A DNA stretch of 50,947 nucleotides from the NCBI GenBank assembly GCA_026415155.1, contig JAOAHQ010000024.1, positions 1-50,947 on the forward strand, in the 5' to 3' direction. How positions within the stretch are numbered: position 1 is the first letter of the stretch; each line of letters opens with the position of its first letter. Below, piece by piece: positions 10,250-20,023 of this stretch. The DNA is from Rhodocyclaceae bacterium (GTDB lineage Bacteria; Pseudomonadota; Gammaproteobacteria; Burkholderiales; Rhodocyclaceae). The position numbers and the translations under genes are program-made. The notes beneath the pieces were generated by a model, which ran no database searches, was not told the DNA's origin, and saw only the letters and a program-made list of their open reading frames with translations.

Positions 10250-11421
10250 CAGCGCGCCGTCAGGGCAAAGAGCCCGCCCGCGCGGGTCTGGAGGACGAAG
10301 GCCTGCGGCCCGAGCGGACGCGGCGGCGCGGCCACTGCCGAACCATCGGTGCTCGAGCGCGCGAGGAAACGGCCATCGTCACCAGCCAATAAATGCACGT
10401 AGCCTTGAGCGTCGGCAACGACGAGACGCTCACCGAGCGCCAGCGGACGCGACAGGCCGCGCATGAAGAGCTTGTCCTGCTTCCAGAGGCTCGCGCCGGT
10501 CGCGCGGTCGAAGGCATGGAGCGTGCCCTTGTCGTCGCTGACATAGACGTGGCGCTCGCCGACGTCGAGGCCGGCCACCGAGGAGACGTCGCGCGCCCAG
10601 GCCTGCCGGCCGTTGGCCGCATCGAAACAGGCCACCCGGCCTTGAAAGGCCACCGCACAGACGAGTTCGCCGGCGAGGACGGGTTCGCTCGCCACGTCGG
10701 CGATGCGTTCAAGCTCGGTGGCGCCGCGCGGCAGCGCGACGGTGGCTTCCCAAAGCGCCGCACCGTTGTGCAAGGCGATGGCGACGAGCTTGCCACCGGG
10801 AAAGCCCGCATAGAGCGCCTTGTCGGTCAGCGTGACGCCGACGTTTGATCGCAGCGCCAAGGGCGGCGTGCTGCGCTGATAGACCCAGCGGCGGCGGCCA
10901 TCGGCGGCCTCGAAGCCGAAGAGGCGCGCGTCATTGCTCCGCACGACAACGAGATCACCGACCACGGCCGGCGCGGCGAGCACTTCTGAGCTTGCGCGCG
11001 CCTGCCAAGCCGGCTTGCCGTCGGTAGCCGTGAAGGCGAGCACCTCGCCCTTCGCCGTGCCGACGACGACGAGCTTGCCATCGGCGCCGACGCCGCCCGA
11101 GAGCGGCTGTCCGGCCTCGATGCGCCAGACGAGGCGGCCCTCGTCGAAGCGCGCCAGCGTGCCATCTTTCGCCGCGGCATAGACGCTCTTTCCCACCACG
11201 GCCGGCGTGAAGACAAACTCGCCTGCGCCACCGACATTCGCCTGCCAAAGCGTCGACAGCTCGGCCGTAGCCTGGAAGGATACGAGCTCGGCAGGTTTGG
11301 CCTTCGGCGCCGATTTACTGAAGGGATTGAGGCTGTCGAGCGTATTGCTGACGGTCGAGCAGGCCGTAATCAACAGCGCAACGAGCGCGAGGGCGGCCCT
11401 TCTCACGCCGCACCTCCGCAC
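10249..11421 (-). CDS. bamB: outer-membrane assembly lipoprotein BamB
   Basis: Lipoprotein subunit of the BAM complex that inserts beta-barrel proteins into the outer membrane. The 390-residue precursor has a signal peptide with lipobox LITAC (lipidated Cys21), then about eight PQQ-like beta-propeller blades (repeated G.L.ALD/FD..TG...W patterns such as [16 protein letters not shown]). The start overlaps yfgM's coding end by 19 nt. It sits between yfgM and der as usual. Confidence 0.95.
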   Translation of the reverse strand: MRRCGVRRAALALVALLITACSTVSNTLDSLNPFSKSAPKAKPAELVSFQATAELSTLWQANVGGAGEFVFTPAVVGKSVYAAAKDGTLARFDEGRLVWRIEAGQPLSGGVGADGKLVVVGTAKGEVLAFTATDGKPAWQARASSEVLAAPAVVGDLVVVRSNDARLFGFEAADGRRRWVYQRSTPPLALRSNVGVTLTDKALYAGFPGGKLVAIALHNGAALWEATVALPRGATELERIADVASEPVLAGELVCAVAFQGRVACFDAANGRQAWARDVSSVAGLDVGERHVYVSDDKGTLHAFDRATGASLWKQDKLFMRGLSRPLALGERLVVADAQGYVHLLAGDDGRFLARSSTDGSAVAAPPRPLGPQAFVLQTRAGGLFALTAR

Positions 11422-12065
11422 GCATCGCGTTTTGCCCGCAGGATGTCGAGATACGCGTCGGTGGGCCCTTCGGCATTCTTGCGCTCGGCTTCGAGCGCCT
11501 CGATCGCATCGCCATAGGCTTGCCTGGCCGCTTCGCGCTTACCCTGGGCGAGCAAGACGTCGCCGCGCGCCTCGAGGTAACGCGCCTTGAAACTCGGCGC
11601 CGGCGGAACGGCCAAGAGCTTGAGCGCCGCCTCGTAGTCCTGCGCCTCGGCGAGCACAAGGGCTTGCCGAAGACGCGCCAGATCGCGCAGCGCCTCATCC
11701 CGCGCATGTTCGGCCGCCCATCCGTACTGCGCCGCCGCCGACTTGAGATCGCCCGATTCGGCGAGCGCCTTGCCGGAGAGCAGCGCTCCCATGCCGGCAT
11801 AGGCCGTGCCGGCATATTTGTCGATGAGCTCGCCGGCCAACAGGCGCATGCGCTTCGTATCCTGCTGGCTCATCGCCTGCTGCATGGCCGCGTAGAGCTC
11901 GCCCGCCTGCGCGGCCTGGCTGCGCTGCCACCAGTTCCAGCCCTGCCAGCCGACGACGGCGACGGCAAGCGCCGTGACGATCGAGGTCACCCAAGTGCCA
12001 TGCAGTTTCCACCAGGTCTTGAGTTCTTCGAGCTGCTCTTGCTCTTCGAGATCATAGGTCGCCAT
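11403..12065 (-). CDS. yfgM: YfgM-family TPR membrane protein
   Basis: A 220-residue inner-membrane protein (DUF2133/YfgM) starting MATYDLEEQEQLEELKTWWK; the frame is open further upstream but only as antisense-free read-through in hisS. One transmembrane segment (about 25-45) is followed by TPR-like repeats facing the periplasm. In E. coli YfgM works with PpiD at the Sec translocon. The start at 12065 lies 2 nt after the hisS stop. Confidence 0.9.
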   Translation of the reverse strand: MATYDLEEQEQLEELKTWWKLHGTWVTSIVTALAVAVVGWQGWNWWQRSQAAQAGELYAAMQQAMSQQDTKRMRLLAGELIDKYAGTAYAGMGALLSGKALAESGDLKSAAAQYGWAAEHARDEALRDLARLRQALVLAEAQDYEAALKLLAVPPAPSFKARYLEARGDVLLAQGKREAARQAYGDAIEALEAERKNAEGPTDAYLDILRAKRDACGGAA

Positions 12066-12067
12066 CT

Positions 12068-13363
12068 TCAATCCTCGTTCACTGCCTCGTCGCGGCCATA
12101 GAGCCAGTCGCTCACCGCCTCGGCTAGATTCGCTATTGGCACGCGCCACTGTTCGATCGCCACGCGCAAGGGCTTTAAGCTCACTTCGTTCTTTTGCACT
12201 TCGTCCTCGCCGATGAGGACGGCTAGCTGCGCACCCGAGGCATCGGCGCGCTTCATCTGCGACTTGAAGCTGCCACCGCCCATGTGCGTGAGCACCGCGC
12301 AGCCGACATCGCGCAAGGCCTCGGCGGCGCGGAAGGCAAGCCGCACGGCGCCTTCGCCCTGATGCACGACATAGACATCGGGGGCGGGAGAGGCTGGCAG
12401 CTCCCCTTCTGCTTCGAGAAGCGCCATGAGCCGCTCGATGCCTAGCGCGAAACCACAAGCGGGCGCGCGCTTGCCGCCGAGCTGCTCGATCAGGCCGTCG
12501 TAACGTCCGCCCGCGCAGACCGTGCCTTGCGCGCCGAGCCGGTCGGTCACCCACTCGAAGACGGTCAAGTTGTAGTAATCGAGCCCGCGCACGAGGCGCG
12601 GGTTGATGCGATAAGGAAGCCCAGCGTCCTTGAGGAGCTGCTGCACGCCCTCGAAGTGCTTGAGCGAGTCTTCGCCGAGATAGTCGATGAGCTTCGGCGC
12701 CGCCTCGACGAGCGCTTGCATGGCCGGATTCTTCGTATCGAGGATGCGCAAGGGGTTCGTATGGAGACGGCGCTTGCCGTCGTCGTCGAGCGCATCGAAG
12801 TGTTTTTCGAGATAACCGATCAGATCGGCGCGGTGCCGGGCACGTTCCTCGGGCTGGCCGAGCGAGTTGATCTCGAGCGTGATGCCGTGGAGCCCGAGAT
12901 CGTCCCACAGCCGCGCGCACATGAGGATCTGTTCGGCATCGATGTCGGGGCCAGCGAGCCCCAGCGCCTCGACGCCCACCTGGTGAAACTGCCGGTAGCG
13001 CCCTTTCTGCGGCCGCTCGTGGCGGAACATCGGCCCCATGTACCACAGGCGCTTGGGGCCATCGTAGAGCAGGTTGTGCTGCAGCACCGCGCGCACGCAG
13101 GAGGCCGTGCCCTCGGGACGCAAGGTGAGCGCCTCGCCATTGAGCGCATCGGTGAAGGAATACATCTCCTTCTCGACGATGTCGGTCACCGCACCGATGG
13201 CGCGCGCGAAGAGGGGGGTGGGCTCGACGAGCGGCATGCGGATCGGGCGGTAGCCGTAGGAAAACAGCCAGTCGCGCACGAGCTCCTCGAAGGCCTCCCA
13301 GCGCTCGGCTTCGGGCGGCAGGATGTCGTTCATGCCGCGAATGGCTTGCAGGGTCTGGCTCAT
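12068..13363 (-). CDS. hisS: histidyl-tRNA synthetase
   Basis: Charges tRNA-His in the cytoplasm. The 431-residue class II synthetase has motif 1 around [12 protein letters not shown], motif 2 [20 protein letters not shown], the histidine-specific [15 protein letters not shown] and AGGRYDGL segments, motif 3 [12 protein letters not shown], and a C-terminal anticodon-binding domain. Its ATG overlaps the ispG stop by 4 nt (ATGA). Confidence 0.97.
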   Translation of the reverse strand: MSQTLQAIRGMNDILPPEAERWEAFEELVRDWLFSYGYRPIRMPLVEPTPLFARAIGAVTDIVEKEMYSFTDALNGEALTLRPEGTASCVRAVLQHNLLYDGPKRLWYMGPMFRHERPQKGRYRQFHQVGVEALGLAGPDIDAEQILMCARLWDDLGLHGITLEINSLGQPEERARHRADLIGYLEKHFDALDDDGKRRLHTNPLRILDTKNPAMQALVEAAPKLIDYLGEDSLKHFEGVQQLLKDAGLPYRINPRLVRGLDYYNLTVFEWVTDRLGAQGTVCAGGRYDGLIEQLGGKRAPACGFALGIERLMALLEAEGELPASPAPDVYVVHQGEGAVRLAFRAAEALRDVGCAVLTHMGGGSFKSQMKRADASGAQLAVLIGEDEVQKNEVSLKPLRVAIEQWRVPIANLAEAVSDWLYGRDEAVNED

Positions 13364-14595
13364 GAATGCTGCGGATATTTCTGCTCGACGTAGGCGTCGA
13401 TGAGTTTCCTGAATTCGGCGGCGATGTTTTCACCTTTGAGCGTGGTGATCCGCTCGCCATCGGCATAGACAGGGGCGACGGGCGCTTCGCCTGTGCCGGG
13501 CAGGGAAATGCCGAGATTGGCGTGCTTGCTCTCGCCGGGGCCATTGACGACACAGCCCATCACGGCGATGGTCATCGCTTCGACGCCGCGATGTTTGAGC
13601 CGCCACTCGGGCATCTTGGCGCGCACATAGCCTTGGATGTCGCTTGCCAGTTCCTGAAAAAATGTGCTCGAAGTGCGCCCGCAGCCCGGGCAGGCGATCA
13701 CCATCGGCGTGAAGGCGCGCAGCCCCATCGCCTGCAAGATCTCCTGCGCGACGACGACCTCCTTGGTGCGGGGTTCATTCGGCTCGGGCGTCAGGGAGAC
13801 GCGGATCGTATCGCCTATGCCTTCCTGGAGCAGCACGGCGAGCGCCGCCGTCGAAGCGACGATGCCTTTCGTGCCCATCCCCGCCTCGGTGAGCCCCAGA
13901 TGGAGTGGATAGTCGCATTTCGCCGCCAAATCGCGATAGATCGCGATCAGATCCTGCACGCCGGAGACCTTGCAGGAGAGTACGATCGCATCGCCGGCGA
14001 GCCCCAGCCGTTCGGCTTGCTGAGCCGATTCGAGGGCCGAAGCGACCATTGCCTCGCGCATGAGCCCCGTCGCGTCCTTGGGCTTAGGGCGCCGCGCGTT
14101 CTCGTCCATGAGGCGCGCCAGCAAGTCCTGATCGAGGCTGCCCCAATTGACGCCGATGCGCACTGGCTTGCCATACTTGCAGGCAAATTCGATCATCTGC
14201 GCGAATTGCTCGTCGCGCTTTTTACCCTTGCCGACATTGCCCGGATTGATGCGCAGCTTGTCGAGCGCCGCGGCACATTCGGGCACCTCCGCGAGGAGCT
14301 TGTGGCCATTGAAATGGAAGTCGCCGACGAGCGGCACATCGAGCTGCCACTGAAGGAGCCGTTCCTTGATCTTCGGCACCGCCATCGCAGCCTCGCGGGT
14401 ATTGACGGTGACGCGCACGATCTCGGCGCCGGCGCGATGAAGCTCCGCCACCTGTGTGGCCGTCGCCTGCACATCGGCGGTGTCGGTATTGGTCATCGAC
14501 TGCACGACCACGGGCGCCGTCCCGCCAACGCCGACTTTGCCGACCCGCACCAAGCGCGTCGGCCGGCGCACTGGAAATTTCCCCGTCTCCATCAT
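13360..14595 (-). CDS. ispG: 4-hydroxy-3-methylbut-2-en-1-yl diphosphate synthase
   Basis: Iron-sulfur enzyme of the MEP isoprenoid pathway, converting MEcPP to HMBPP. Starting at the ATG at 14595 ([12 protein letters not shown]) gives 411 residues. The family opening [14 protein letters not shown] and the cluster cysteines in [12 protein letters not shown] plus [17 protein letters not shown] are present. Residues about 20-26 (KVGVGGTA) are encoded by one copy of the dispersed 19-nt motif described in the findings. The start overlaps the rodZ stop (ATGATG). Confidence 0.96.
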   Translation of the reverse strand: MMETGKFPVRRPTRLVRVGKVGVGGTAPVVVQSMTNTDTADVQATATQVAELHRAGAEIVRVTVNTREAAMAVPKIKERLLQWQLDVPLVGDFHFNGHKLLAEVPECAAALDKLRINPGNVGKGKKRDEQFAQMIEFACKYGKPVRIGVNWGSLDQDLLARLMDENARRPKPKDATGLMREAMVASALESAQQAERLGLAGDAIVLSCKVSGVQDLIAIYRDLAAKCDYPLHLGLTEAGMGTKGIVASTAALAVLLQEGIGDTIRVSLTPEPNEPRTKEVVVAQEILQAMGLRAFTPMVIACPGCGRTSSTFFQELASDIQGYVRAKMPEWRLKHRGVEAMTIAVMGCVVNGPGESKHANLGISLPGTGEAPVAPVYADGERITTLKGENIAAEFRKLIDAYVEQKYPQHS

Positions 14596-15437
14596 TCGAG
14601 CCTGAAACGGGCCACCTCGGCGCGCGTATGAGGCTTGAGATCGACTTCGCGCTCGCCGTAGGTAAGCCGCACCTTGGGCGCGTTGCCGATCACGATGTCG
14701 AAGGGCGGCCTGCCTTGCACGGTGAGCCGGCTGCTTGCCGGGTGTTCGCCCGTCGCGACGACCTGGCGCGTCGCATCGATGACCTCGATCCACGAGCGGC
14801 CCTCGAAGACGAACTGCAAGGCAGCAGGCGGCGGGAGGGCGCTTTCCGTGGGCGCGGCATTGGCTCCCGCCGCAGCAGGCGTAGGAGGAGCTTCTGCCGG
14901 AGTCGGCGTCGCAGCGGCCGCCTCTGCCTGAGGCGGCGCCACGGCCTGCGGCACCACCGGCGAGACGGGAGTCACCGCGCGGCCGTTGCCGCTTGCGGGC
15001 TTGCTCGGCACCCAGAAGTGCCACAGTGCGAGCAGCAGCGCCGCGAGCAAGAGCACGATCGCCGCCGCGACGATCGGCGGCATTTGCCGCAAGCCCTGCT
15101 CCTCGATGGCAAGCCCCATGTTTTCGGGAGGACGCACGTCTGCGGGCGTGCAGGGGGTAAGCGGATCGAGCCGTTGCAGTAGCTCGGCGACGTCGAGCTT
15201 GAGGAGCTTGCCATAGCTGCGCACGAAGCCGCGCACGATGGTGTTGCCGGGCAAGGCGGCATAGTCGTCGGCCTCGAGCGCCTCGATCTGGCGCGGGCTG
15301 AATTTGAGCACCTGCGCGACATCGGCGATCGAGAGCCCCGCCGCCTCGCGCGCCGCGCGCAGCGTCTGCCCCACCGTCGGCGGCACCGACGACTCAGGAA
15401 AGCCCGCCTCGGCGCATGCTTCGCTTGCTTCGCTCAA
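14592..15437 (-). CDS. rodZ: RodZ-like cytoskeletal helix-turn-helix membrane protein
   Basis: Morphogenesis protein linking MreB to the membrane. The chosen start is the TTG at 15437, which overlaps the pilF stop as TTGA and has GGAGAG 5-6 nt upstream; it gives 281 residues. The frame stays open further upstream but that part lies inside pilF. Domains: an HTH_25/Xre-like domain (about 20-85, [20 protein letters not shown]), one transmembrane segment (about 115-135), a Pro/Ala linker, and a C-terminal DUF4115 domain ([17 protein letters not shown]). Gene order pilF-rodZ-ispG-hisS is standard. Confidence 0.9.
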   Translation of the reverse strand: MSEASEACAEAGFPESSVPPTVGQTLRAAREAAGLSIADVAQVLKFSPRQIEALEADDYAALPGNTIVRGFVRSYGKLLKLDVAELLQRLDPLTPCTPADVRPPENMGLAIEEQGLRQMPPIVAAAIVLLLAALLLALWHFWVPSKPASGNGRAVTPVSPVVPQAVAPPQAEAAAATPTPAEAPPTPAAAGANAAPTESALPPPAALQFVFEGRSWIEVIDATRQVVATGEHPASSRLTVQGRPPFDIVIGNAPKVRLTYGEREVDLKPHTRAEVARFRLE

Positions 15438-16249
15438 TCGAACTCTCCGCGCAGCAGTTGCTGATATTCGGGCGTATCGCGGTATTTGCGCCGCAGAAGG
15501 CCGACGAAGCGCGCCTCGCCCTCGCGGTTGCCAAGCTTGCGCTCGACGCGCAAGGCGAGCCAGGCCGATTCCGCGGTTGGCTCGATTTTGTCGTGCAATT
15601 GCTTGAGCCAATCGCGCGCATCCTCGTAGCGCTTATTCCGGTAGCCGATGTCGGCGAGCAGGTAATAGGCTCGCAGATTGTTGGGATCAAGCTTCAATGA
15701 GCGGAACAGATAGGTTTCGCCATTGACGTCGTCTTTGTCGAGCAGCGCACAGACGCCCATGTTGTGCCAGGCGCGCGCCGGCGTCTGATACAACGGGTTG
15801 CGCAACGCGGCGTTGAAATAGGCGAACGATTCCTTGGGCTTACCCGTCTGGCAGAGAAACCAGCCGTAGTTGTTGTTGATTTCCGGACTAGTGGGCGACA
15901 AGCGCAAGGCTTGGCGGAAGTTGGCATCCGCTTGCTCGTTCTGGCCCAGCGCCATATGGACCAGGCCTTTCAAGTTGTAGGCCGGCGCATAGCTGGAGAG
16001 CGCCTCGATGGCAATATTGGCCTCTTCGAGCGCGATTTCGAAGCGCCCTTCCTTCAGGTAAGCCAGGCCGAGATCGGTATGCACCTTGGCGCGCTCCTTC
16101 GGCTCGGCCTTGACGGGCTCCTGGAACGAGCTCGCCGGCTCGGGCTGCGGAGATGGAGGCGGCGGCTCGGGCCGAGTGCCGCCACTCCCGCCGCAGCCTG
16201 CGGCCCACAGCGCCATGGCGAGGATGGCCAATCCTTTATGCAAGCTCAT
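15434..16249 (-). CDS. pilF: type IV pilus biogenesis/stability lipoprotein PilF/PilW
   Basis: Outer-membrane pilotin that helps assemble the PilQ secretin. Signal peptide with lipobox WAAGC, a Pro-rich spacer, then about six TPR repeats (for example AKVHTDLGLAYLKEGRFEIA and NNYGWFLCQTGKPKESFAYF). A TTG at 16252 is also possible: GAGGAG is 8 nt from the TTG and 11 nt from the ATG at 16249, so the start is ambiguous by one codon. It ends in overlap with the rodZ start. Confidence 0.93.
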   Translation of the reverse strand: MSLHKGLAILAMALWAAGCGGSGGTRPEPPPPSPQPEPASSFQEPVKAEPKERAKVHTDLGLAYLKEGRFEIALEEANIAIEALSSYAPAYNLKGLVHMALGQNEQADANFRQALRLSPTSPEINNNYGWFLCQTGKPKESFAYFNAALRNPLYQTPARAWHNMGVCALLDKDDVNGETYLFRSLKLDPNNLRAYYLLADIGYRNKRYEDARDWLKQLHDKIEPTAESAWLALRVERKLGNREGEARFVGLLRRKYRDTPEYQQLLRGEFD

Positions 16250-16264
16250 CAAGGCTCGTTCTCC

Positions 16265-17377
16265 TCAGGCCGTCATCAGGCTGTGAAGGACTTGATTTCT
16301 CGGCGCTGCAAGACGCCGGTTCAACACCCGGCCGGCAAGCTGCCCGCACGCGGCGTCGATCTGATCGCCGCGCGTCTTTCTCACCGTCGTAACGATGTCG
16401 GCGTTCATGAGGACTTCCTGGAAGCGGCGGATGCGCTCAGCCGAAGGCCGGCGATAGGGCGAACCAGGGAAGGGATTGAAAGGAATCAAATTGAATTTGC
16501 AGGGGATGTCGCGCACCAAGGCGAGCAAGGCGTGCGCATCGGCCTCCCGGTCATTCACGCCGGATAGCAGCACATATTCGAAGGTGACGAAATCGCGCGG
16601 CGCGTTGTCCAGATAGCGCCGGCAGGCCGCCATGAGCGTTTTGAGCGGATACTTCTTGTTAAGCGGCACGAGCTCGTCGCGCAGCGCATCGGTCGGCGCG
16701 TGCAGCGACACCGCCAGCGCGACGGGACAATCCTCGCGCAGCCGGTCGATCGCCGGCACCATGCCGGCCGTCGAGACCGTGACGCGGCGGCGCGACAGAC
16801 CATAGGCGTTGTCGTCGAGCATCAGGCGCAAGGCCGCAAGGACGTTCTCATAATTGGCAAGCGGCTCGCCCATGCCCATCAGCACGACATTGCTGATGAC
16901 TCGCTCTCCAGAATCGCCGACACCTGCCTGCTTCACGGCGCCGAGCACGCGGTTGGCATGCCAGAGCTGACCGATGATCTCGGCGGTCGTCAGATTGCGG
17001 TTGAAGCCCTGCTTGCCCGTCGAACAAAACGCACAATCGAGCGCGCAGCCCACCTGGGTCGAGACGCACAGCGTACCGCGCGTCTCATCTGGGATGAACA
17101 CTGTCTCGACGGCATTGCCGCCCCCCACGTCGAGCAGCCACTTGCGCGTGCCATCCGGCGCCGAGGTGTCGGAAAGCGGCAACGGGCCGCGAATTTCGGC
17201 CTCATCCGTCAGCCGCGCGCGTAAGGTCTTCGCGATATCGGTCATCTGCCCGAAATCATTGACGCCGAAGCGATGCAGCCAGCGCAAGAGCTGGCGGGCG
17301 CGGAAGGGCTTCTCGCCCCGCTCGGCCAACCAGGCGGAAAGCCCGGCAGCATCGAAATCGAGCAGATTGACCTTCAT
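16265..17377 (-). CDS. rlmN: dual-specificity 23S rRNA A2503 / tRNA A37 methyltransferase RlmN
   Basis: Radical-SAM enzyme that makes C2-methyladenosine in 23S rRNA and some tRNAs. In the 370-residue protein the [4Fe-4S] motif CxxxCxxC is at C111, C115, C118 ([14 protein letters not shown]), SAM-contact residues occur in [17 protein letters not shown], and a conserved C-terminal cysteine (IDAACGQL) is the family's second catalytic Cys. The ATG at 17377 overlaps the ndk stop by one base (TGATG). Confidence 0.97.
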   Translation of the reverse strand: MKVNLLDFDAAGLSAWLAERGEKPFRARQLLRWLHRFGVNDFGQMTDIAKTLRARLTDEAEIRGPLPLSDTSAPDGTRKWLLDVGGGNAVETVFIPDETRGTLCVSTQVGCALDCAFCSTGKQGFNRNLTTAEIIGQLWHANRVLGAVKQAGVGDSGERVISNVVLMGMGEPLANYENVLAALRLMLDDNAYGLSRRRVTVSTAGMVPAIDRLREDCPVALAVSLHAPTDALRDELVPLNKKYPLKTLMAACRRYLDNAPRDFVTFEYVLLSGVNDREADAHALLALVRDIPCKFNLIPFNPFPGSPYRRPSAERIRRFQEVLMNADIVTTVRKTRGDQIDAACGQLAGRVLNRRLAAPRNQVLHSLMTA

Positions 17378-17805
17378 CAGCGGCCGGAGAAGACGGCGAG
17401 TTCCGGGAAGAAGTAGGCGATTTCGGTCTTCGCGGTCTCGGGGCCATCGGAGCCATGCACGGCGTTGGCCTCGATGCTTTCGGCAAAGTCGGCGCGGATG
17501 GTGCCCTTCTCCGCCTTCTTCGGGTCGGTCGCGCCCATCAGCTCGCGGTTCTTGGCAATCGCGTTCTCGCCTTCGAGCACTTGGATCATCACCGGGCCGG
17601 AGCTCATGTACTTGACGAGATCCTTGAAGAACGGGCGCTCCTTGTGCACGGCATAGAAGCCGGCGGCCTCGCGCTCGGACAGCCAGGCCATGCGGGCGGC
17701 GACGATCTTGAGGCCGGCAGCCTCGAAGCGGGAATAAATCTGGCCGATCACGTTCTTCGCCACGGCATCGGGTTTGATGATCGACAAGGTGCGTTCAATG
17801 GCCAT
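17377..17805 (-). CDS. ndk: nucleoside diphosphate kinase
   Basis: Transfers the gamma phosphate between NTPs and NDPs through a phosphohistidine. The ATG at 17805, 6 nt after a GGAG box, gives 142 residues ([21 protein letters not shown]). The catalytic histidine is in [12 protein letters not shown]. It is the first gene of the long minus-strand cluster, so its promoter should be in 17806-18008, just beyond which a miniature mobile element has inserted. Confidence 0.97.
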   Translation of the reverse strand: MAIERTLSIIKPDAVAKNVIGQIYSRFEAAGLKIVAARMAWLSEREAAGFYAVHKERPFFKDLVKYMSSGPVMIQVLEGENAIAKNRELMGATDPKKAEKGTIRADFAESIEANAVHGSDGPETAKTEIAYFFPELAVFSGR

Positions 17806-18008
17806 TTTTTCTCCAACAGATTGATTAGCATAACAATGGGCTGCGAATTCTAGCCCAGAAAACTGGGTCACCCGCGCCTCGCAGATCAGACTGAAAACGA
17901 CCAGGATACCCGATCGAGCCCTTCCCACACCACCCGGCATGCAGGCCGCAGCGGACGATTCGAGAAACGGGGGGCGTGATTTCCCATGGGGCTCCTTGGC
18001 GACTTGAA

Positions 18009-18214
18009 CCCAGATTGTCCATTAGACCGGGCAGGTGATCGATGAAGAGACTTTTCGACACACGCAGAGCCCTACGCGGCGGCTTGCGGGCTGCGGACGG
18101 GCGCCGCCCGCCCACGCTCCTCGCCCATAGGCCCCGCTTCTGGCGAGGCCCGCGGCCCGCCATCTCCTCGCCCTCGCCGGCGAGCGCCGCTCGCGTTCCA
18201 ATGGACAATCTGGG
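18009..18214. mobile_element. 206-bp miniature inverted-repeat element, copy A
   Basis: The element begins CCCAGATTGTCCATTAGA and ends with the inverted copy (AATGGACAATCTGGG): a 15-bp perfect terminal inverted repeat, with partial matching beyond. It is bounded by a 5-bp direct repeat TTGAA (18004-18008 and 18215-18219), as expected for a target-site duplication. A second copy of the same length lies at 35057-35262. The outer ends are nearly identical in the two copies, while the middle has diverged. There is no recognisable transposase, so it would be moved in trans. Ends starting CC.AGATT with 5-bp duplications recall IS1380-type elements, but this is only inference. Confidence 0.85.
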
Positions 18215-18581
18215 TTGAAATTTTGGGGATGAGGAATGGATTATCGGACACCCCAAAAAGGACGCCAGCGAATCCTCGCTGGCGTTTTCATTTACAGGGG
18301 GAGAAAAAAGGAAGCGGTGCGGGTTGCCGGAAATTCCGCCCGTTCGAGCCTGAGGGAAGGTTTCTCGCCTGGGCGGGCATTGGAGGAGGTCATCGATTCA
18401 CCCAATTCAGGGGGGACAAGGTGACTCGATTCGCGACAACCGGATGCGTTGCACCGCTTCGAGTGGTTCCATATCAAAAGCCATGCCAGCTTGTCTTGTC
18501 TGATCCCTCCCTTTTGTTTTCAATGAGATGCAGGCCTAGTCACTACCAGCCCCGCCGATCAGAACTGCCAATTACGTCAGT
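18215..18581. other. gene-free stretch between the miniature element and the sigma-54 regulator
   Basis: About 370 bp with no convincing coding region. The only structures seen are the hairpin at 18262-18289 and, at the right border, a palindrome next to the regulator's stop codon. Small open frames here (longest about 60 codons) show no family resemblance and no good ribosome-binding site. Confidence 0.5.
18262..18289 (-). terminator. hairpin, probable terminator for the minus-strand sigma-54 regulator
   Basis: A 10-bp stem (ACGCCAGCGA / TCGCTGGCGT) around a 4-nt ATCC loop. On the plus strand it is followed by TTTTC; on the minus strand by CCTTTTTGGGG, so it could stop transcription from either side. 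The nearest gene that needs it is the regulator, whose stop is about 315 bp away on the minus strand. Confidence 0.6.
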
Positions 18582-18602
18582 CATGACAGATGTTCTGTCA
18601 TG
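18582..18602. repeat. 21-bp perfect palindrome abutting the regulator stop codon
   Basis: CATGACAGA-TGT-TCTGTCATG, with a third CATGACAG box directly beside it (18604-18611) overlapping the stop codon. No T-run follows on either strand, so it looks more like a protein-binding site than a terminator. Related TGTC/GACA half-sites occur in the promoter region at 19935-20023. Confidence 0.5.
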
Positions 18603-19937
18603 TCATGACAGCGCCTTGAGGCGGCGCAAGCGCCGGTAGAGCGTGCGCTCGCTGATGCCAAGTTCCGCAGCGAGCGACTTGCGATTGCCGCGATGCGCCG
18701 CAAGCCGTTCGCGCAACACGGCCGCTTCGAGCTCGGCGAGCGTGGCCGTGGCCTGAGGCACGCTGGCCGTCCCGCCAGCGCCGACTTTCGCAGCACCATC
18801 GTTTCCCGCCGTCTGCACTTCGAGCGGCAGATGTTCAGGCAGGATCGTCTCGCCATCGCACAAGAGCGTGGCGCGCTCGAGCACATTTCTCAGCTCGCGC
18901 ACATTGCCCGGATAATCGTAGGCCATCAGGCAGCCAAGCGCCGCATCAGAGAGCTTGAGTTCCCGCCCCGGCGCTACGCGCGCCAAGAGCGCCTCGGCCA
19001 GGAGCGGAATGTCGCTCGCCCGCTCGCGCAAGGGAGGCAGGCAGATCGGGAAGGTGTTCAAGCGGTAATAAAGATCCTGACGGAAGCGCCCCTCCTCGAC
19101 CATCGCGCGCAGATTGCGATGAGTGGCCGAAATGAGCCGCACATCGGCCTGCAGGAATTCGTTGCCGCCGACGCGCCGGAAGGTGCCAGTTTCCAGCAAG
19201 CGCAAGAGCTTGACCTGCATCCCCAGCGGAATGTCGCCCAGTTCGTCGAGAAACAGTGTGCCGCCCGAAGCCGCCTCGACAAGCCCGATGCGCCGGCTCG
19301 ACGCGCCCGTGAAAGCGCCCTTTTCATGACCGAACAATTCGCTTTCGAACAATGTCTCGGTGAGCCCAGAACAATCGACGGCGATGAAGGGCCGCGCGGC
19401 GCGGCGGCTGGCGTCGTGGATCGCCTTGGCGACGAGCTCCTTGCCAGTGCCCGACTCGCCTTGCAGCATCACGGTCGCATCCGAGGGCGCGACGCGGGCA
19501 ATGAGTTCCAGCATGCGCCGGAAGGCGGGCGCGCGGCCGACGAGGGCAGGCGCCTGCCCTTCGCCATGGGGCCCGCTCAAAGGCTCGATCTTCTCGACGA
19601 ACCAGGCGATCGCGCCGCTTGCATCTCGCACGGGGGCAAGCTCGATATTCACGTAGGTCTCGCCTTTGGGCGTGTGGTGGAGATGCAGCACGCGCTCGCG
19701 CTGCCCAGAGACGAGGCTGCGTTTGAGCGGGCAGGTTTCGCCGGCCTTGTCGCAAGGGGCGTCATAGCGGTGCGAGACGGCATAACAGGTTTGCCCGATC
19801 GGCGACAGATCGGCGCCGAAATCGCGCCGGTAAGCGCGATTCGCAGCCTGGATGCGGTAATGCACGTCGCAGACGATGTGCGGCTCAGGAAGGGTTTCGA
19901 GGTAATCGACGAGCTCGACGGGGGGTTTAGCGGTCAT
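18603..19937 (-). CDS. PAS-domain sigma-54-dependent transcriptional activator
   Basis: A 444-residue enhancer-binding protein. Residues about 8-120 form a PAS domain with a distinctive metal/redox-like pattern C51-x4-H56-x5-C62-x6-C69 (CYAVSHRYDAPCDKAGETC) plus C23. The central AAA+ domain has Walker A GESGTGKE (160-167), the sigma-54 contact loop GAFTGA (207-212), Walker B GGTLFLDE (225-232) and the arginine-finger region FRQDLYYRLN. A Fis-type helix-turn-helix ends the protein (about 415-441, RKSLAAELGISERTLYRRL). The linker at about 383-391 (AKVGAGGTA) is encoded by an exact copy of the dispersed 19-nt motif. It is divergent from the SLAC1/TDT transporter and very probably activates it. 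The ligand is unknown. Confidence 0.9.
   Translation of the reverse strand: MTAKPPVELVDYLETLPEPHIVCDVHYRIQAANRAYRRDFGADLSPIGQTCYAVSHRYDAPCDKAGETCPLKRSLVSGQRERVLHLHHTPKGETYVNIELAPVRDASGAIAWFVEKIEPLSGPHGEGQAPALVGRAPAFRRMLELIARVAPSDATVMLQGESGTGKELVAKAIHDASRRAARPFIAVDCSGLTETLFESELFGHEKGAFTGASSRRIGLVEAASGGTLFLDELGDIPLGMQVKLLRLLETGTFRRVGGNEFLQADVRLISATHRNLRAMVEEGRFRQDLYYRLNTFPICLPPLRERASDIPLLAEALLARVAPGRELKLSDAALGCLMAYDYPGNVRELRNVLERATLLCDGETILPEHLPLEVQTAGNDGAAKVGAGGTASVPQATATLAELEAAVLRERLAAHRGNRKSLAAELGISERTLYRRLRRLKALS
18767..18785 (+). repeat. dispersed 19-nt motif, exact copy inside the sigma-54 regulator
   Basis: Exact copy, extended on both sides by GG and TTT as in most other copies. It encodes part of the non-conserved linker before the regulator's helix-turn-helix. 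Confidence 0.75.
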
Positions 19938-19943
19938 GTCAAT

Positions 19944-20023
19944 TTGTCAGTCGGTACGAACCGTAAGTGTCACATCAGACAGCCAAGCTGACAAGACTAT
20001 GAAAAAAGCAACTGGACATGACA
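19944..20023. promoter_or_regulatory. candidate upstream activator sites in the regulator/transporter intergenic region
   Basis: Several TGTC/GACA half-sites: an inverted pair TTGTCAG (19944-19950) and CTGACAA (19988-19994), a TGTC-N6-GACA palindrome at 19968-19981, and CATGACAC near 20017-20024. They lie roughly 25-105 bp upstream of the expected transcription start, the usual enhancer distance for a sigma-54 activator. The same half-site recurs at 18582-18611. Confidence 0.45.

Noticed and set aside
11403-13553. 716-codon minus-strand frame covering yfgM and hisS
   Set aside because: Only its last 220 codons are yfgM. The rest is an out-of-frame reading of hisS, which is intact in another frame.
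18236-18424. 62-codon plus-strand frame between the miniature element and the regulator
   Set aside because: It reads through the hairpin terminator at 18262-18289, has no family resemblance, and no convincing Shine-Dalgarno match.
18582-18602. Palindrome considered as an intrinsic terminator of the regulator gene
   Set aside because: No T-run follows on the minus strand, and similar half-sites occur in the promoter region, so a binding site is more likely. The hairpin at 18262-18289 is the better terminator.
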